Assembly: GCA_947594085.1 (NCBI GenBank)
Contig: CANQEB010000062.1
Location: forward strand, 1 to 11,107
DNA length: 11,107 nucleotides
Source: an uncultured Lachnospiraceae bacterium
GTDB lineage: Bacteria; Bacillota; Clostridia; Lachnospirales; Lachnospiraceae
Direction: 5' to 3'
Shown: positions 1 through 7,823 of the stretch, piece after piece
Position numbering within the stretch: the stretch's first letter is position 1
Layout of the letters: each line of letters begins with the position of its first letter
Made by a program: the position numbers and the translations under genes
The notes under the pieces: generated by a model
Seen by the model: the letters and a program-made list of their open reading frames with translations, nothing else
Told to the model about the DNA's origin: nothing
Database searches by the model: none

Positions 1-42
1 GAAACCATCAATCGTGGCGCGATCCATATCGTGGAACCCGAT

Positions 43-258
43 TTAGATCAGGTGGTGCATGCGGCGCTTCCGTGCGACCACCTCGATGCTCGAATACGCC
101 TTGATGTGACCGACGTGCATGCCGGCTCCGCTCGGATACGGGAACTCGACCAGCCCGTAGAACTTCGGCCGGTCGTCGAAGTCAGTCGCCTCGAACACGC
201 GGCTCTCCTGCCATCTCTTCTGCCATTTCGGCTCGATCAGCTTGAAATTATGTTTCAT
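43..258 (-). CDS. leuS: Leucyl-tRNA synthetase, N-terminal fragment (interrupted)
   Basis: This is the start of the class I synthetase that charges tRNA-Leu in the cytoplasm. About 67 residues resemble the N-terminus of LeuS: an opening YxxxxIEPKWQKxW-type segment, the FPYPSGAGMHVGHIKAY stretch holding the HIGH-type ATP-binding signature (HVGH), and a VVARKRRM segment. The ATG at 258 is preceded by AGGAGG (267-272) with 8 nt spacing, so the start is secure. The family is normally about 800 residues long. Here the expected GYNVLFPxGFDAFGLP continuation is absent: after the Met at 58-60 the frame reads four non-homologous residues and stops at 43-45, and neither other minus-strand frame of bases 1-57 restores it. 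It could be a pseudogene, a rearranged locus or an assembly artefact at a contig edge. The identity is secure; whether it is an intact gene in the real genome is not. Confidence 0.75.
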   Translation of the reverse strand: MKHNFKLIEPKWQKRWQESRVFEATDFDDRPKFYGLVEFPYPSGAGMHVGHIKAYSSIEVVARKRRMHHLI

Positions 259-347
259 AACAGACTCCTCCTAAATATACTTGAATCGTATTCCTACGGT
301 CTTGGCATCGTGTGCTTCGACCTGTATCAGACAATTGCCAATGCCCT

Positions 348-376
348 ATTATACAACCATTTTCTGTAAAAGTCTA
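348..376 (-). promoter_or_regulatory. Probable sigma-A promoter for leuS
   Basis: On the minus strand TAGACT (376-371, four of six matches to TTGACA) is followed after exactly 17 nt by a perfect TATAAT (353-348). Transcription would begin near 341, giving a leader of about 80 nt before the leuS ATG. That is too short for a complete T-box, and I see no T-box AGGGTGG motif or terminator in it. The promoter lies just downstream of the preceding sugar-binding lipoprotein gene, with no recognisable terminator between them, so read-through is also possible. Confidence 0.55.
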
Positions 377-396
377 CGCGCAAATAAATTCTCCGG

Positions 397-1446
397 TCAG
401 TTTTCCTCCGGGCGGCTCCGCTCGATGTACTCGTCCACATTCTCTGCGGTCACGCGGTAATAGGGCAGGCGGATGTATTTCCCGTCCGTGAGCTCGATGT
501 CCGAGAGATCCCCTCCGGTAGCGAGCTCGAAGGCAAGCGTCAGCATCTGCTGTGATTGTCCTTCCTTGTCGTTGTACGCCGTCCCAATCATCTCCCCGTT
601 TTTGACTGCGTCTAGCCCCACGTCCGTCCCGTCGATGCCGACCACGGCTGGCCAGTCCTTCTGCGGGATTCCGGCCGCCTTCAGCGCGTCGATCGCGCCC
701 AGCGCCATATCGTCATTGTTTGCTATGATCAGCTCAATCCGGTCTCCGAACTGCGTCAGGATCGAGGCGGCCTTTGTCTGAGCCTGGGCGCGCTTCCAAT
801 TCGCGATCGCGTACCCCAGCTTCTCCACCTTGACGCCCTGCTCCACCAGGGTATTGATCGAATACTCCGTCCGCACGATCGAGTCCTGGTGTCCGGCCTC
901 TCCTTCCAGGATCACGTATTGAAACACTCCGTCTCCATTTTTGTCCAAAGCCTCGTTCTCCTTGAAGGCGTCCGCGGCGATCTCGCCTTCAATGATCCCG
1001 GACTCAAACGCGTCCGCCCCCACATAGTACAGCTGACTCCAGCGCGCCAGGTCCTCCTCCACCAGCTCCCGGTTGAAGAAAATGATCGGCACATTGTTTT
1101 TCTCAGCCATATCCGTGATCGTGGTCGGCTCCGTCCTGTCCACCAGGTTCACGCAGATGACATCGCACTCCTTCTCAATCAAGCTTTTCACCTGCTCATT
1201 CTGTGTGGTCTGGCTTCCCGCCGCGTCCAGAATCTCGAGGTTGATGGCAATCCCGGATTTGTTTCCCTGCTCCACCGCCTCCTGCGCAAGCTCGTTCATC
1301 AGCTGTGAGATAAACGTGTCGTACTGGTCGTACGCGGTGACTCCGATCTTGATCGTTTTGACCGTGGCCGTATCCCTGCCGCCGCAGCCGGTCAGCAGTA
1401 TAGATGTCGATGCCGCCAGACCTGCCAGTATTCTCCACTTTCTCAT
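397..1446 (-). CDS. Galactose/glucose-binding lipoprotein, canonical MglB topology
   Basis: A periplasmic-binding-protein-type lipoprotein (349 aa) that likely binds galactose or glucose outside the membrane and delivers it to the MglAC transporter or to a sensor. Residues 1-20 are a lipoprotein signal peptide ending in the lipobox LTGC (Cys21). The body follows E. coli MglB in normal order, and the sugar-contact positions known for that family look retained: Asp43 and Phe45, Asn125 in FFNRE, His186/Asp188/Arg192 in GHQDSIVR, Trp217, Asn243-Asn244-Asp245, Asp272 and Asn292. The calcium loop is present (DKNGDGVFQ, 168-176). It is the last gene of the regulator-kinase-binding-protein cluster, 101 nt after the preceding gene, with a purine-rich AGGTGGAAGG directly before the ATG. 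The retained binding site argues for a real hexose ligand. Whether it serves transport or signalling is inference from position. It is a second MglB-type protein beside the permuted one at 9446-10714. Confidence 0.88.
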   Translation of the reverse strand: MRKWRILAGLAASTSILLTGCGGRDTATVKTIKIGVTAYDQYDTFISQLMNELAQEAVEQGNKSGIAINLEILDAAGSQTTQNEQVKSLIEKECDVICVNLVDRTEPTTITDMAEKNNVPIIFFNRELVEEDLARWSQLYYVGADAFESGIIEGEIAADAFKENEALDKNGDGVFQYVILEGEAGHQDSIVRTEYSINTLVEQGVKVEKLGYAIANWKRAQAQTKAASILTQFGDRIELIIANNDDMALGAIDALKAAGIPQKDWPAVVGIDGTDVGLDAVKNGEMIGTAYNDKEGQSQQMLTLAFELATGGDLSDIELTDGKYIRLPYYRVTAENVDEYIERSRPEEN

Positions 1447-1547
1447 CCTTCCACCTCTTTTCGCAGTCTTCCCGCGCTCCGTGATGGCGCAAGTGCGCGC
1501 ATCCTCGTCTTTTCCTCTTTCAGTGATTCGTCTCTGTAATCCGGCTC

Positions 1548-2528
1548 TCAGCTCACGATCGGATACAGGATCTTCTCCACATTTTTGTCGTACAGATTTT
1601 CCCGGGTCACCGTCAGGAAATCCACGTGCGTTTCCGCTTTCTCGTCTTTCTCACCGGACGTTTTGAGCTTCAGCTTCCGCGCCATAAGCTCGGCGCTTCT
1701 GTACCCCATATAGAATCCGCCCGGCACCACCAGCGCCTTGACAGAACCCTTGTCCAGATAATAGATCGCCTTCTCTGAGCGCCCTTCTCCGTATATTCTC
1801 CAGGAAATGTCACTGTTCTCCTGGAGGAAGGTGACCGCACATTCTGTCGCGTTATTGTCCAGCGCCACCACGACATCTACCTCTGCGTCTTCGTGAAGCA
1901 GCCCAGCAGCGGCATCTCTGTCCCACTCTTCCTCCGAACGAATCCACGCGATCTCCGCCCCGCTTCCCTCAATCGCGTCCAGAAAGCTCTCCAAACATTT
2001 TCTCTGAGAATGCATCGACTGATTTCCCGCCAGGACGCCGATCCTCAGGCCCTGCATATCCCCGCTCTCACCTGAAAGGACACTCTGTGCCACGGCGGCA
2101 CCTATCTCGCCCTGATCCGCCGCGACCGTCGTATACTCGTCCTCCGATCCCATATCATTCTCTATCAGAACCGTCGGAGTCTCGCCCACCGTCTCCTCGA
2201 AAAGCTCCGGGCTCTCCTCCGCGATCACCTGCACGATAAGTCCCTCCGCTCCATTCTCCAACTCACGCCGTATCGCAGTGCACTCTTCCTCCTGGCTCTG
2301 AAGCACACCGGTAAACACCACGTTCAGATGAATGTGATTCTCCTCCGCGCCCTGCTCCAGTCCTTCCTTGAACGCATTCCAGCGGTCATGGCTGCTATCG
2401 CCCAGGACTACCGCCACAGAATGATAGGTCTCCTTCTTTCCGACATTTACCATGCCATAGGAGACATAGATCAGGATCGCCACCATAACCGTCACAATCA
2501 ACCCGATCCACAGTCTTTTGCCCATCAT
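1548..2528 (-). CDS. Membrane-anchored periplasmic-binding-protein-like sensor component
   Basis: A 326-residue protein with a single N-terminal hydrophobic segment (about 6-24) and no lipobox, so it is probably anchored in the membrane by an uncleaved helix with the rest outside. From about residue 36 it reads as a type I periplasmic binding protein: SVAVVLGDSSHDRW followed by an amphipathic helix, GAEGLIVQ (93-100), a PTVLIEND strand (118-125), LRIGVLAGN (161-169), VDVVVALDNNATE (217-229) and a VVPGGFYMGYRSAE segment (267-280). The hexose-contact residues of MglB are not recognisable, so the ligand is unknown. It overlaps the sensor-kinase stop by 4 nt (ATGA), with GGAAGGG upstream, so it is probably translationally coupled to the kinase. 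By analogy with XylFII, a membrane-attached binding protein that works with the LytS kinase in clostridial xylose sensing, it may bind sugar and regulate the kinase. It could instead be an ordinary transport binding protein; the lack of a lipobox argues mildly against that. Confidence 0.8.
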   Translation of the reverse strand: MMGKRLWIGLIVTVMVAILIYVSYGMVNVGKKETYHSVAVVLGDSSHDRWNAFKEGLEQGAEENHIHLNVVFTGVLQSQEEECTAIRRELENGAEGLIVQVIAEESPELFEETVGETPTVLIENDMGSEDEYTTVAADQGEIGAAVAQSVLSGESGDMQGLRIGVLAGNQSMHSQRKCLESFLDAIEGSGAEIAWIRSEEEWDRDAAAGLLHEDAEVDVVVALDNNATECAVTFLQENSDISWRIYGEGRSEKAIYYLDKGSVKALVVPGGFYMGYRSAELMARKLKLKTSGEKDEKAETHVDFLTVTRENLYDKNVEKILYPIVS

Positions 2529-4357
2529 TTTCTCTTCCCTTCCTCCAGCTGCCTCTGGTTCTCCTCTGAGTACGGAATCGCCGGAATGTGTATCGTCACG
2601 GTCGTGCCCTCGTCCGGACAGCTCTCGATTTGCAGGCCGTACTGAGGACCGAATCTCAGCTGAATCCGGCTGTGCACATTGATCAGGCCCACACCGGAGC
2701 CCCGCTTGCGCTCTCGATTCCCCTCAGTCAGAAGGCGATCCGCCTCCTCCTGCGGAATACCGGGGCCGTTGTCCTGCACCTCCAGGAAAATGTCGTCCCC
2801 TTTCCGGTAGCCGTTTACGCGAATCTCCCCCTCGCCGTCCATATACTCCATCCCGTAATAGATTGCATTCTCCAACAAGGGCTGCAGGATCAGCTTCACC
2901 GTGCAGTACCCGAGGATCTCCGGCTCTATGTCAAAATCCGCCTGAAATACGTTTTTGTAACGGATTTTCTGAATATTCATATAGTTCTGCGCGTGCCGGA
3001 TCTCATCCTCGATCCGGATAATGGTCTTTCCCTGGCTGAGGCTGACACGGAACAGGCTCGCCAGCTGGGTGACCATGAACACCGCTTCCTCGTATTTCTC
3101 CCCGGTGATCATCCACACGATGGAGTCCAGCGTGTTGTAGAGGAAATGCGGATTGATCTGGGACTGCAGCGCGTCCAGCTCGCTCTTTCGCTTCTCCTCC
3201 TGCTCCACCACAATGTCCTGCATCAGCTGTTGGATCTGTTCCACCGTGGACCGAAGCGTGTTTCCGAGGTGCATCACCTCCGTGCTGCCGCCCACATAGA
3301 TATCCGGATGCAGGTTTCCGGCCTCCCACTCCTCCACGGAGGCGTTCAGCTTCTTCAGAGGCTTGGCAATCCTTGCCGAGACCAGCTGGTTCAGAAGGAC
3401 AGTCGCCAGAAGCGCCAGAATCACCAGGATGATCACCAGATACCGCGTGCTCTCCATGCCCATGGAGTAGACCTCCATCGGCACCACGCTCACGAGCTTC
3501 CAGCCGGTGTAGCTGACCGTCTTCACCGTCACCAGCCGCTTCTCCCCCTCGAAGCTTTCCTGGAACGTCTCGTCCTCGTACGCGAGCGCCGCCAGATTGT
3601 TCTCCGAGGAAATGCCCGCGTAGATCTGATCCTGCTTCGGGTGATAGATGATCTCCCCGTCCTGATCCATCAGATAGACATACTCCGCGGAAGCGTCCTC
3701 GTTTGCCTTCTTCAGGATTCTCTCGATACTGCTGTAATTCATATCCACCAGCAGCACGCCCAGCGACGTCTCCCCGTTGTGGTTCAGCTCCACGGTACGG
3801 CTCAGGGAGATCACCCAGTAATATCGATAAGACGGATCGTCAAACAGATTCTGTACATGAGGCGTGGAAAAATGAAAATTTTCGAGCTGCCCGACCGCAT
3901 CCTGAAACCACTGGTGCGTCGTGACGTCCACATCCGCCTTCACCGTGGCGATAGGTGCAGCCGCAGTCAGATTTCCGTCGTTTGTATAACAGGCGATGCT
4001 CACCAGATTATCCTTGTTGGCTTCATAGAGCAGGTTCATCTCGTCGTCCATGCTCTGCACGGCCAGATCTTTGTCCTTTATGACGCTGTAATACATGGCG
4101 TCCGAGATCCAGCGCATATTTCTCAGATGGCCCTCCAGATTGATCGCCGTCTGGTTCAGCAGCTGGGCGGAGTTCTCCACATATTGGTCCTCGATCCTTC
4201 TGGAAAACTGCCCGTACAGCGTCAGCACAAGGAAGCCCATGATGCAGACAGACACGACGGTGAAGGACACAGCGATCATCATCTGTATCGATCTCAGCTC
4301 CATATGCCTTTTCAGCCAACAGCCCACTTTTTCCCAGCCTTTTTTTATCTTATTCAC
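2525..4357 (-). CDS. YesM-type sensor histidine kinase
   Basis: An inner-membrane kinase, 610 aa from the chosen start, that should phosphorylate the adjacent YesN-type regulator. Membrane helix 1 is at about 25-48 and helix 2 at about 305-325, with an extracytoplasmic region of about 250 residues between them that resembles a double Cache domain. A HAMP linker follows, then a His-kinase domain of the LytS/YesM class with SQINPHFLYNTLDS (phospho-acceptor His404), N-box LQPLLENAIYYG (491-502), DNGPGIP (529-535) and GSGVGLINVHSR (553-565). I chose the GTG at 4357, which overlaps the end of the regulator gene by 8 nt (GTGAATAA) and has AGGGG about 11 nt upstream. An ATG at 4402 in the same frame would add 15 residues but lacks a convincing ribosome-binding site. 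Its stop overlaps the next binding-protein gene. The partner regulator and nearby binding proteins imply sugar sensing; the ligand is not known. Confidence 0.9.
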   Translation of the reverse strand: MNKIKKGWEKVGCWLKRHMELRSIQMMIAVSFTVVSVCIMGFLVLTLYGQFSRRIEDQYVENSAQLLNQTAINLEGHLRNMRWISDAMYYSVIKDKDLAVQSMDDEMNLLYEANKDNLVSIACYTNDGNLTAAAPIATVKADVDVTTHQWFQDAVGQLENFHFSTPHVQNLFDDPSYRYYWVISLSRTVELNHNGETSLGVLLVDMNYSSIERILKKANEDASAEYVYLMDQDGEIIYHPKQDQIYAGISSENNLAALAYEDETFQESFEGEKRLVTVKTVSYTGWKLVSVVPMEVYSMGMESTRYLVIILVILALLATVLLNQLVSARIAKPLKKLNASVEEWEAGNLHPDIYVGGSTEVMHLGNTLRSTVEQIQQLMQDIVVEQEEKRKSELDALQSQINPHFLYNTLDSIVWMITGEKYEEAVFMVTQLASLFRVSLSQGKTIIRIEDEIRHAQNYMNIQKIRYKNVFQADFDIEPEILGYCTVKLILQPLLENAIYYGMEYMDGEGEIRVNGYRKGDDIFLEVQDNGPGIPQEEADRLLTEGNRERKRGSGVGLINVHSRIQLRFGPQYGLQIESCPDEGTTVTIHIPAIPYSEENQRQLEEGKRK

Positions 4358-5960
4358 CAATCTTATTTTCCCCTGTTCTGTATTTCGAAGGTGACATTCC
4401 ATATTTCTTCTTGAAGACGTAGCTGAAATAATTCGGATCCGAATATCCCGCCTTCTCCGCGATCAGATAGGTCTTGTCGTTCGTGTTCAGCAGGAATTCC
4501 ACGGCGCGCTCCATGCGATAATCGGTCAGGTATTCGATGAAGGTCTTCCCGGTCTCCTTCTTGAAGACCGTGGAGAAATACGCCGCGCTGACGCCCAGCT
4601 GTCTGCACACCGTCCCGATGGAGATATCCTGATCCGCATAGTGTTCCTCCACGTACTGCACCGCCTTGGTTACAAAGGACTGTGTCGTGTCCTGACGCTC
4701 CTTCGAGATCATATCCTGCATTCGCCCGCAGCTTCTCATGAGCCAATTCTGCAGATCCTCCGGGGACTCCGTCTGGAACACGATACCGTACACGCCGTCG
4801 TATTCCTCGTAGATCTTGTCCATATTCAGGTGGTTGCTGTTGCCGAAGCGCGCCATCTCAACGATCAGCTCCATGATGAAAATCCTGTATTTCTGCAGGG
4901 AAGTCCTGCTCCTCGACAGATGATCCACGCAGCGGACGATCTCATCCTCCAGATCCCTTCGGCCTCCGATCTTGATCTTCTTCAGGATCTCGTGGATCGC
5001 CTGGTCCTCCCACGCTTCCCTCGTCAGCTCCTGCGGCTCAATCTCCGCGATGTTGATGGCGCGGGTGTTTCCGTACAGCGCGCGGTAGGAGACGGCGTTC
5101 CTTGCGCCCTGGTACGAGACGCCGAGATCCTCAAGCCTGTCGCAGACCTGCCCCACACCTGCCGTCACCGGAACCTCGCAGACCTTCTTCGCCAGACGGC
5201 AAAACTCATCCATATCGTCGGTGTACGCGGTGACCGCCTCTGCCGACGCCAGCTGAGAGATCAGGACAACATCCCCCAGATAGAGCAGTGTCCTGCAATG
5301 GTACCGCTCCGTCAGCTGTTCCTCCGCGAGCTTCTTCACCGACACCGTCATCAGGAGCGAATTGAGCTCGATCTGGTCTCCCCCGGCGCTGACGTGGAGA
5401 ATGGTGACGATATAGCAAGGCCCGCCTGGGTTGATCTGATAATCGACCAGAAACTTCTCGATCTGATCCTTCGGGATTCTGCCCTCGATCAGAGAAGTAT
5501 AGAAGTTCTCCTGCAGAAGCGGAAGGCTCTCCATGTAATATTTCCGGAGCTTGTCTATGTTTCTCTTCTCGCCCATCTCCCGGTCCAGCTTGTCCTTCAC
5601 CCTGCCGAAAACCTCGCGCAGCTCGTTCGCGTCCACGGGCTTTAGAATATATTCTTCCACATCGAGCTTGATGGATTCCTTGGCGTACTCAAACTCGTCA
5701 AAACCGGAAAAGATAATGATCTTCACGGTGCGATACAGCTCCTTCAGCCGTCGGCTCAGCTCCAGCCCGTCCATGTAGGGCATCTTGATGTCCGTCATCA
5801 CCACATCCGGCTGATACTCCTCCGCCAGCTCCAGCGCCTCCACACCGTTGTGCGCATATCCCGCCACATAGAAGCCCATGCTCTCCCAATCGGTTTTCTT
5901 CATAATGATCTGAATGACCTCTTCCTCGTCATCCACAAGCAATACGGAATACTGTTTCAT
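4350..5960 (-). CDS. YesN-type response regulator, AraC-family DNA-binding domain
   Basis: A cytoplasmic transcription regulator of 536 aa. Residues 1-122 form a receiver domain with acidic Asp10/Asp11, phospho-acceptor Asp57 (MTDIKMP), the switch Ser85 and Lys107 (ILKP). A middle region of about 300 residues, typical of long YesN proteins, has no motif I can name. Residues about 430-530 are an AraC-type double helix-turn-helix, including ISIGTVCRQLGVSAAYFSTV and the second motif with AEKAGYSDPNYFSYVFKKKYGMSPSKYR (split here: 72-82, then 83-99). The ATG at 5960 gives a normal receiver start; AGGAG elements lie directly before it and again 11 nt upstream. It is the first gene of the operon, directly followed by its kinase. 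The likely target is the neighbouring mgl operon and possibly its own operon. That is inference from location; no binding sites are proven. Confidence 0.92.
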   Translation of the reverse strand: MKQYSVLLVDDEEEVIQIIMKKTDWESMGFYVAGYAHNGVEALELAEEYQPDVVMTDIKMPYMDGLELSRRLKELYRTVKIIIFSGFDEFEYAKESIKLDVEEYILKPVDANELREVFGRVKDKLDREMGEKRNIDKLRKYYMESLPLLQENFYTSLIEGRIPKDQIEKFLVDYQINPGGPCYIVTILHVSAGGDQIELNSLLMTVSVKKLAEEQLTERYHCRTLLYLGDVVLISQLASAEAVTAYTDDMDEFCRLAKKVCEVPVTAGVGQVCDRLEDLGVSYQGARNAVSYRALYGNTRAINIAEIEPQELTREAWEDQAIHEILKKIKIGGRRDLEDEIVRCVDHLSRSRTSLQKYRIFIMELIVEMARFGNSNHLNMDKIYEEYDGVYGIVFQTESPEDLQNWLMRSCGRMQDMISKERQDTTQSFVTKAVQYVEEHYADQDISIGTVCRQLGVSAAYFSTVFKKETGKTFIEYLTDYRMERAVEFLLNTNDKTYLIAEKAGYSDPNYFSYVFKKKYGMSPSKYRTGENKIGE

Positions 5961-5992
5961 CTCCTCAGCCGCTCCTCGTCAAATATAAGAAT

Positions 5993-6021
5993 AGTTTAAA
6001 TCCCTCCGCGCAAAATGTCCA
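5993..6021 (-). promoter_or_regulatory. Candidate promoter of the regulator-kinase operon
   Basis: On the minus strand TGGACA (6021-6016, five of six matches to TTGACA) is followed by 17 nt and TAAACT (5998-5993, four of six matches to TATAAT). It lies between the mglC terminator and the regulator ATG, giving a leader of roughly 25-30 nt that still holds the upstream GAGGAG ribosome-binding element. The -10 is weak, as expected for a possibly activated promoter. Confidence 0.45.
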
Positions 6022-6054
6022 CCGTAAAAATATACACAGGGCAGCAATTTGCGC

Positions 6055-6095
6055 AAAAAACGAGCCGTGCACCGATTGTCCGATGCGACGGCCCG
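6055..6095 (-). terminator. Intrinsic terminator after mglC
   Basis: Read on the minus strand, CGGGCCGT (6095-6088) pairs with ACGGCTCG (6068-6061) over 8 bp including one G-U. Inside it, after one unpaired C, GCATCG (6086-6081) pairs with CGGTGC (6074-6069) around a GACAAT loop. A run of six T (6060-6055) follows at once. It sits about 20 nt after the mglC stop and separates the transporter operon from the regulator operon. Confidence 0.93.
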
Positions 6096-6116
6096 TAAGA
6101 GCTTCTCCTAAAAAGC

Positions 6117-7775
6117 TTATTTCTTCTGGATGTACTTCAAGCAGTCGATCGTCACGGCAGCCAGAATGATGATGCCGGAAAATACAAACTGCAGGTTCGT
6201 ATCCACGCCCAGAATCGTGAGCGAATAAGTAAGTGCTGTAAAGATCAGGACGCCGACGACGATGCCCTGGATCTTGCCGATACCACCGCTGAAGGAGATA
6301 CCACCCACCACGCACGCCGCGATCGCGTCGGTCTCCCAGCCTTGCCCGTAGGACGCGGAACCGGAACCAACCATTCGGATACACTCCAGCCACGCGCCGC
6401 AGCCGTAGAGGATACCCGCGATGGCAAACGCGGTGATCGTCACCTTAAACACAGAGATGCCGGATACCGCAGCCGCCTCCGCGTTGCCGCCTACCGCGTA
6501 CATATTCTTGCCGAGCGTCGTCTTGTTCCAGATAAAGTACATCACGCAGACCGCTGCCACCGCCCAGAGTATGATCGTCGGGAACTGCCCGCCGAGCTTC
6601 GGCATGATCATCGCCGGAATGTCATTCTCGATCGCACCGAAGGAAATACCCTTTGTCGCGAAGGTCATCAGACCGAACATGATCAGCATGTTCGCCATCG
6701 TCGAGATGAACGGATGGATCTTGAATTTCGCGGTGAAGAATCCCGCAAAGCTCGCGAACGCCGTCGTAACGCAGCAGCAGATCACCAGTGCCATGATAAT
6801 GCGCACGCCCACCGGTAGAGCGCTCAGATCGAACATTTTGCCGAAGATCGCGCCGGTATTCGGCCCCTTGTGCATGATCATGGTCGCAAGCACCATGCTC
6901 GTACCGACCATACGTCCGACCGAAAGATCCGTGCCGCCCAGCAAGATCAGCCCACCGACGCCAAGCGCCAGGAACATACGCGGGGACGCCGCCTGGAGGA
7001 TGTTCAGGATATTGTTCACCGTCAACAGCTTCGTGTGCTTCACAACTGGAGCCAGAATACAAAGCAGGATAAACACGCAGATGATCGCGATATAAAGTCC
7101 GTTGTTCAGGAAAAACTGCTTCGTGTTGAAGGTATATTTGTAGTTTTCCCAGTTCTGTTTCGCCTTCTCGCCTCTGGTGAACTTGGAAAGTCTCAAAAGA
7201 TCGATCAGGTGATATCTGTGCGCATACGCGTCGTGCCGGCGGTCCTTGATCTCCTGCAGGGTCGCTTCGTGCTTGAGCTTTGCGTCAAACTGCACGTTCT
7301 TGTAGACGTACTTCTCATCTTTGATCTCATTTCGATCCGTCAGCTTCGCCAGCTCCGCCTGATGATGCGCACCCAGCTCTGCCAGCTCCGCCTCATAGCG
7401 CTTGTTCTCTGCGGCCTTCTCCGCCGCGCATGCCTCTACGACTTTTCCATAATACTCTTTCTCATAATGATCGTTCAGGTACTTTACGGCGTCATCTACC
7501 AAAGCCTTGATCTGGCCTTTGTTTTTCTCCTCAACTGCTTTCGCCGCCGCAAGCTCTGTCTTTGCCTTCGCGATGATCGATGCCTTTTCTTCCTTTGTGT
7601 AGTTGGCATTCTCTTTTACGATCGCGATGTGATTCGTAAGATATGTAACCTTATCCGTGCCATCCACGCGAAGCGCATCGATTTTCTCCTGAATCTTACC
7701 AACGTACTCATTAATAGGAGCCAGGAGTTTCTGCTCCTCTTCTACCGAGAGGATCTTTCCGTTTTCTGTAGCCAT
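6117..7775 (-). CDS. mglC: Galactose/methyl-galactoside ABC permease with large soluble N-terminal extension
   Basis: The membrane subunit of the sugar importer; two copies would form the translocation path with MglA. It is 552 aa, against about 336 for E. coli MglC. The C-terminal ~330 residues are a typical BPD_transp_2/RbsC-like permease: first helix about 225-246, GGTDLSVGR (280-288), AVGGNAEAAAVSGI (427-440), and the EAA-like loop with AACVVGGISFSGGIGKIQG (486-504). Residues 1-220 are an addition: hydrophilic, without a signal peptide, rich in Lys, Glu and Ala, with stretches such as ELAAAKAVEEKNKG and YEAELAELGAHHQAELAKL that suggest long helices or coiled coil. They should lie in the cytoplasm. 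The ATG at 7775 has GGAGG 12 nt upstream, and the frame is continuous into the permease, so the extension appears to be translated. The gene lies 48 nt after mglA and ends at a strong terminator. The extension's role is unknown. Confidence 0.9.
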   Translation of the reverse strand: MATENGKILSVEEEQKLLAPINEYVGKIQEKIDALRVDGTDKVTYLTNHIAIVKENANYTKEEKASIIAKAKTELAAAKAVEEKNKGQIKALVDDAVKYLNDHYEKEYYGKVVEACAAEKAAENKRYEAELAELGAHHQAELAKLTDRNEIKDEKYVYKNVQFDAKLKHEATLQEIKDRRHDAYAHRYHLIDLLRLSKFTRGEKAKQNWENYKYTFNTKQFFLNNGLYIAIICVFILLCILAPVVKHTKLLTVNNILNILQAASPRMFLALGVGGLILLGGTDLSVGRMVGTSMVLATMIMHKGPNTGAIFGKMFDLSALPVGVRIIMALVICCCVTTAFASFAGFFTAKFKIHPFISTMANMLIMFGLMTFATKGISFGAIENDIPAMIMPKLGGQFPTIILWAVAAVCVMYFIWNKTTLGKNMYAVGGNAEAAAVSGISVFKVTITAFAIAGILYGCGAWLECIRMVGSGSASYGQGWETDAIAACVVGGISFSGGIGKIQGIVVGVLIFTALTYSLTILGVDTNLQFVFSGIIILAAVTIDCLKYIQKK

Positions 7776-7823
7776 AATTTTCGTTTTCCTCCATCACAGA
7801 TAACTGTTCAGCGCTTCCGGTAC

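Noticed and set aside
259..396. T-box riboswitch upstream of leuS
   Set aside because: The predicted leader is only about 80 nt, with no T-box AGGGTGG motif and no terminator hairpin.
1447..1547. Hairpin or internal promoter in the 101-nt gap before the lipoprotein gene
   Set aside because: Only a short GCGC stem without a T-tract and no -35/-10 pair are visible. The gene is more simply part of the upstream operon.
4358..4402. Upstream ATG for the sensor kinase
   Set aside because: It would overlap the regulator by 53 nt without a good ribosome-binding site. The GTG at 4357 with the GTGAATAA overlap is more typical. It remains possible.
2588..4414. Long open frame on the plus strand (about 600 codons) opposite the sensor kinase
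   Set aside because: It is rich in His, Leu, Arg and Gln, without domains, and lies exactly antisense to a kinase with all catalytic motifs. It is a GC-driven shadow.
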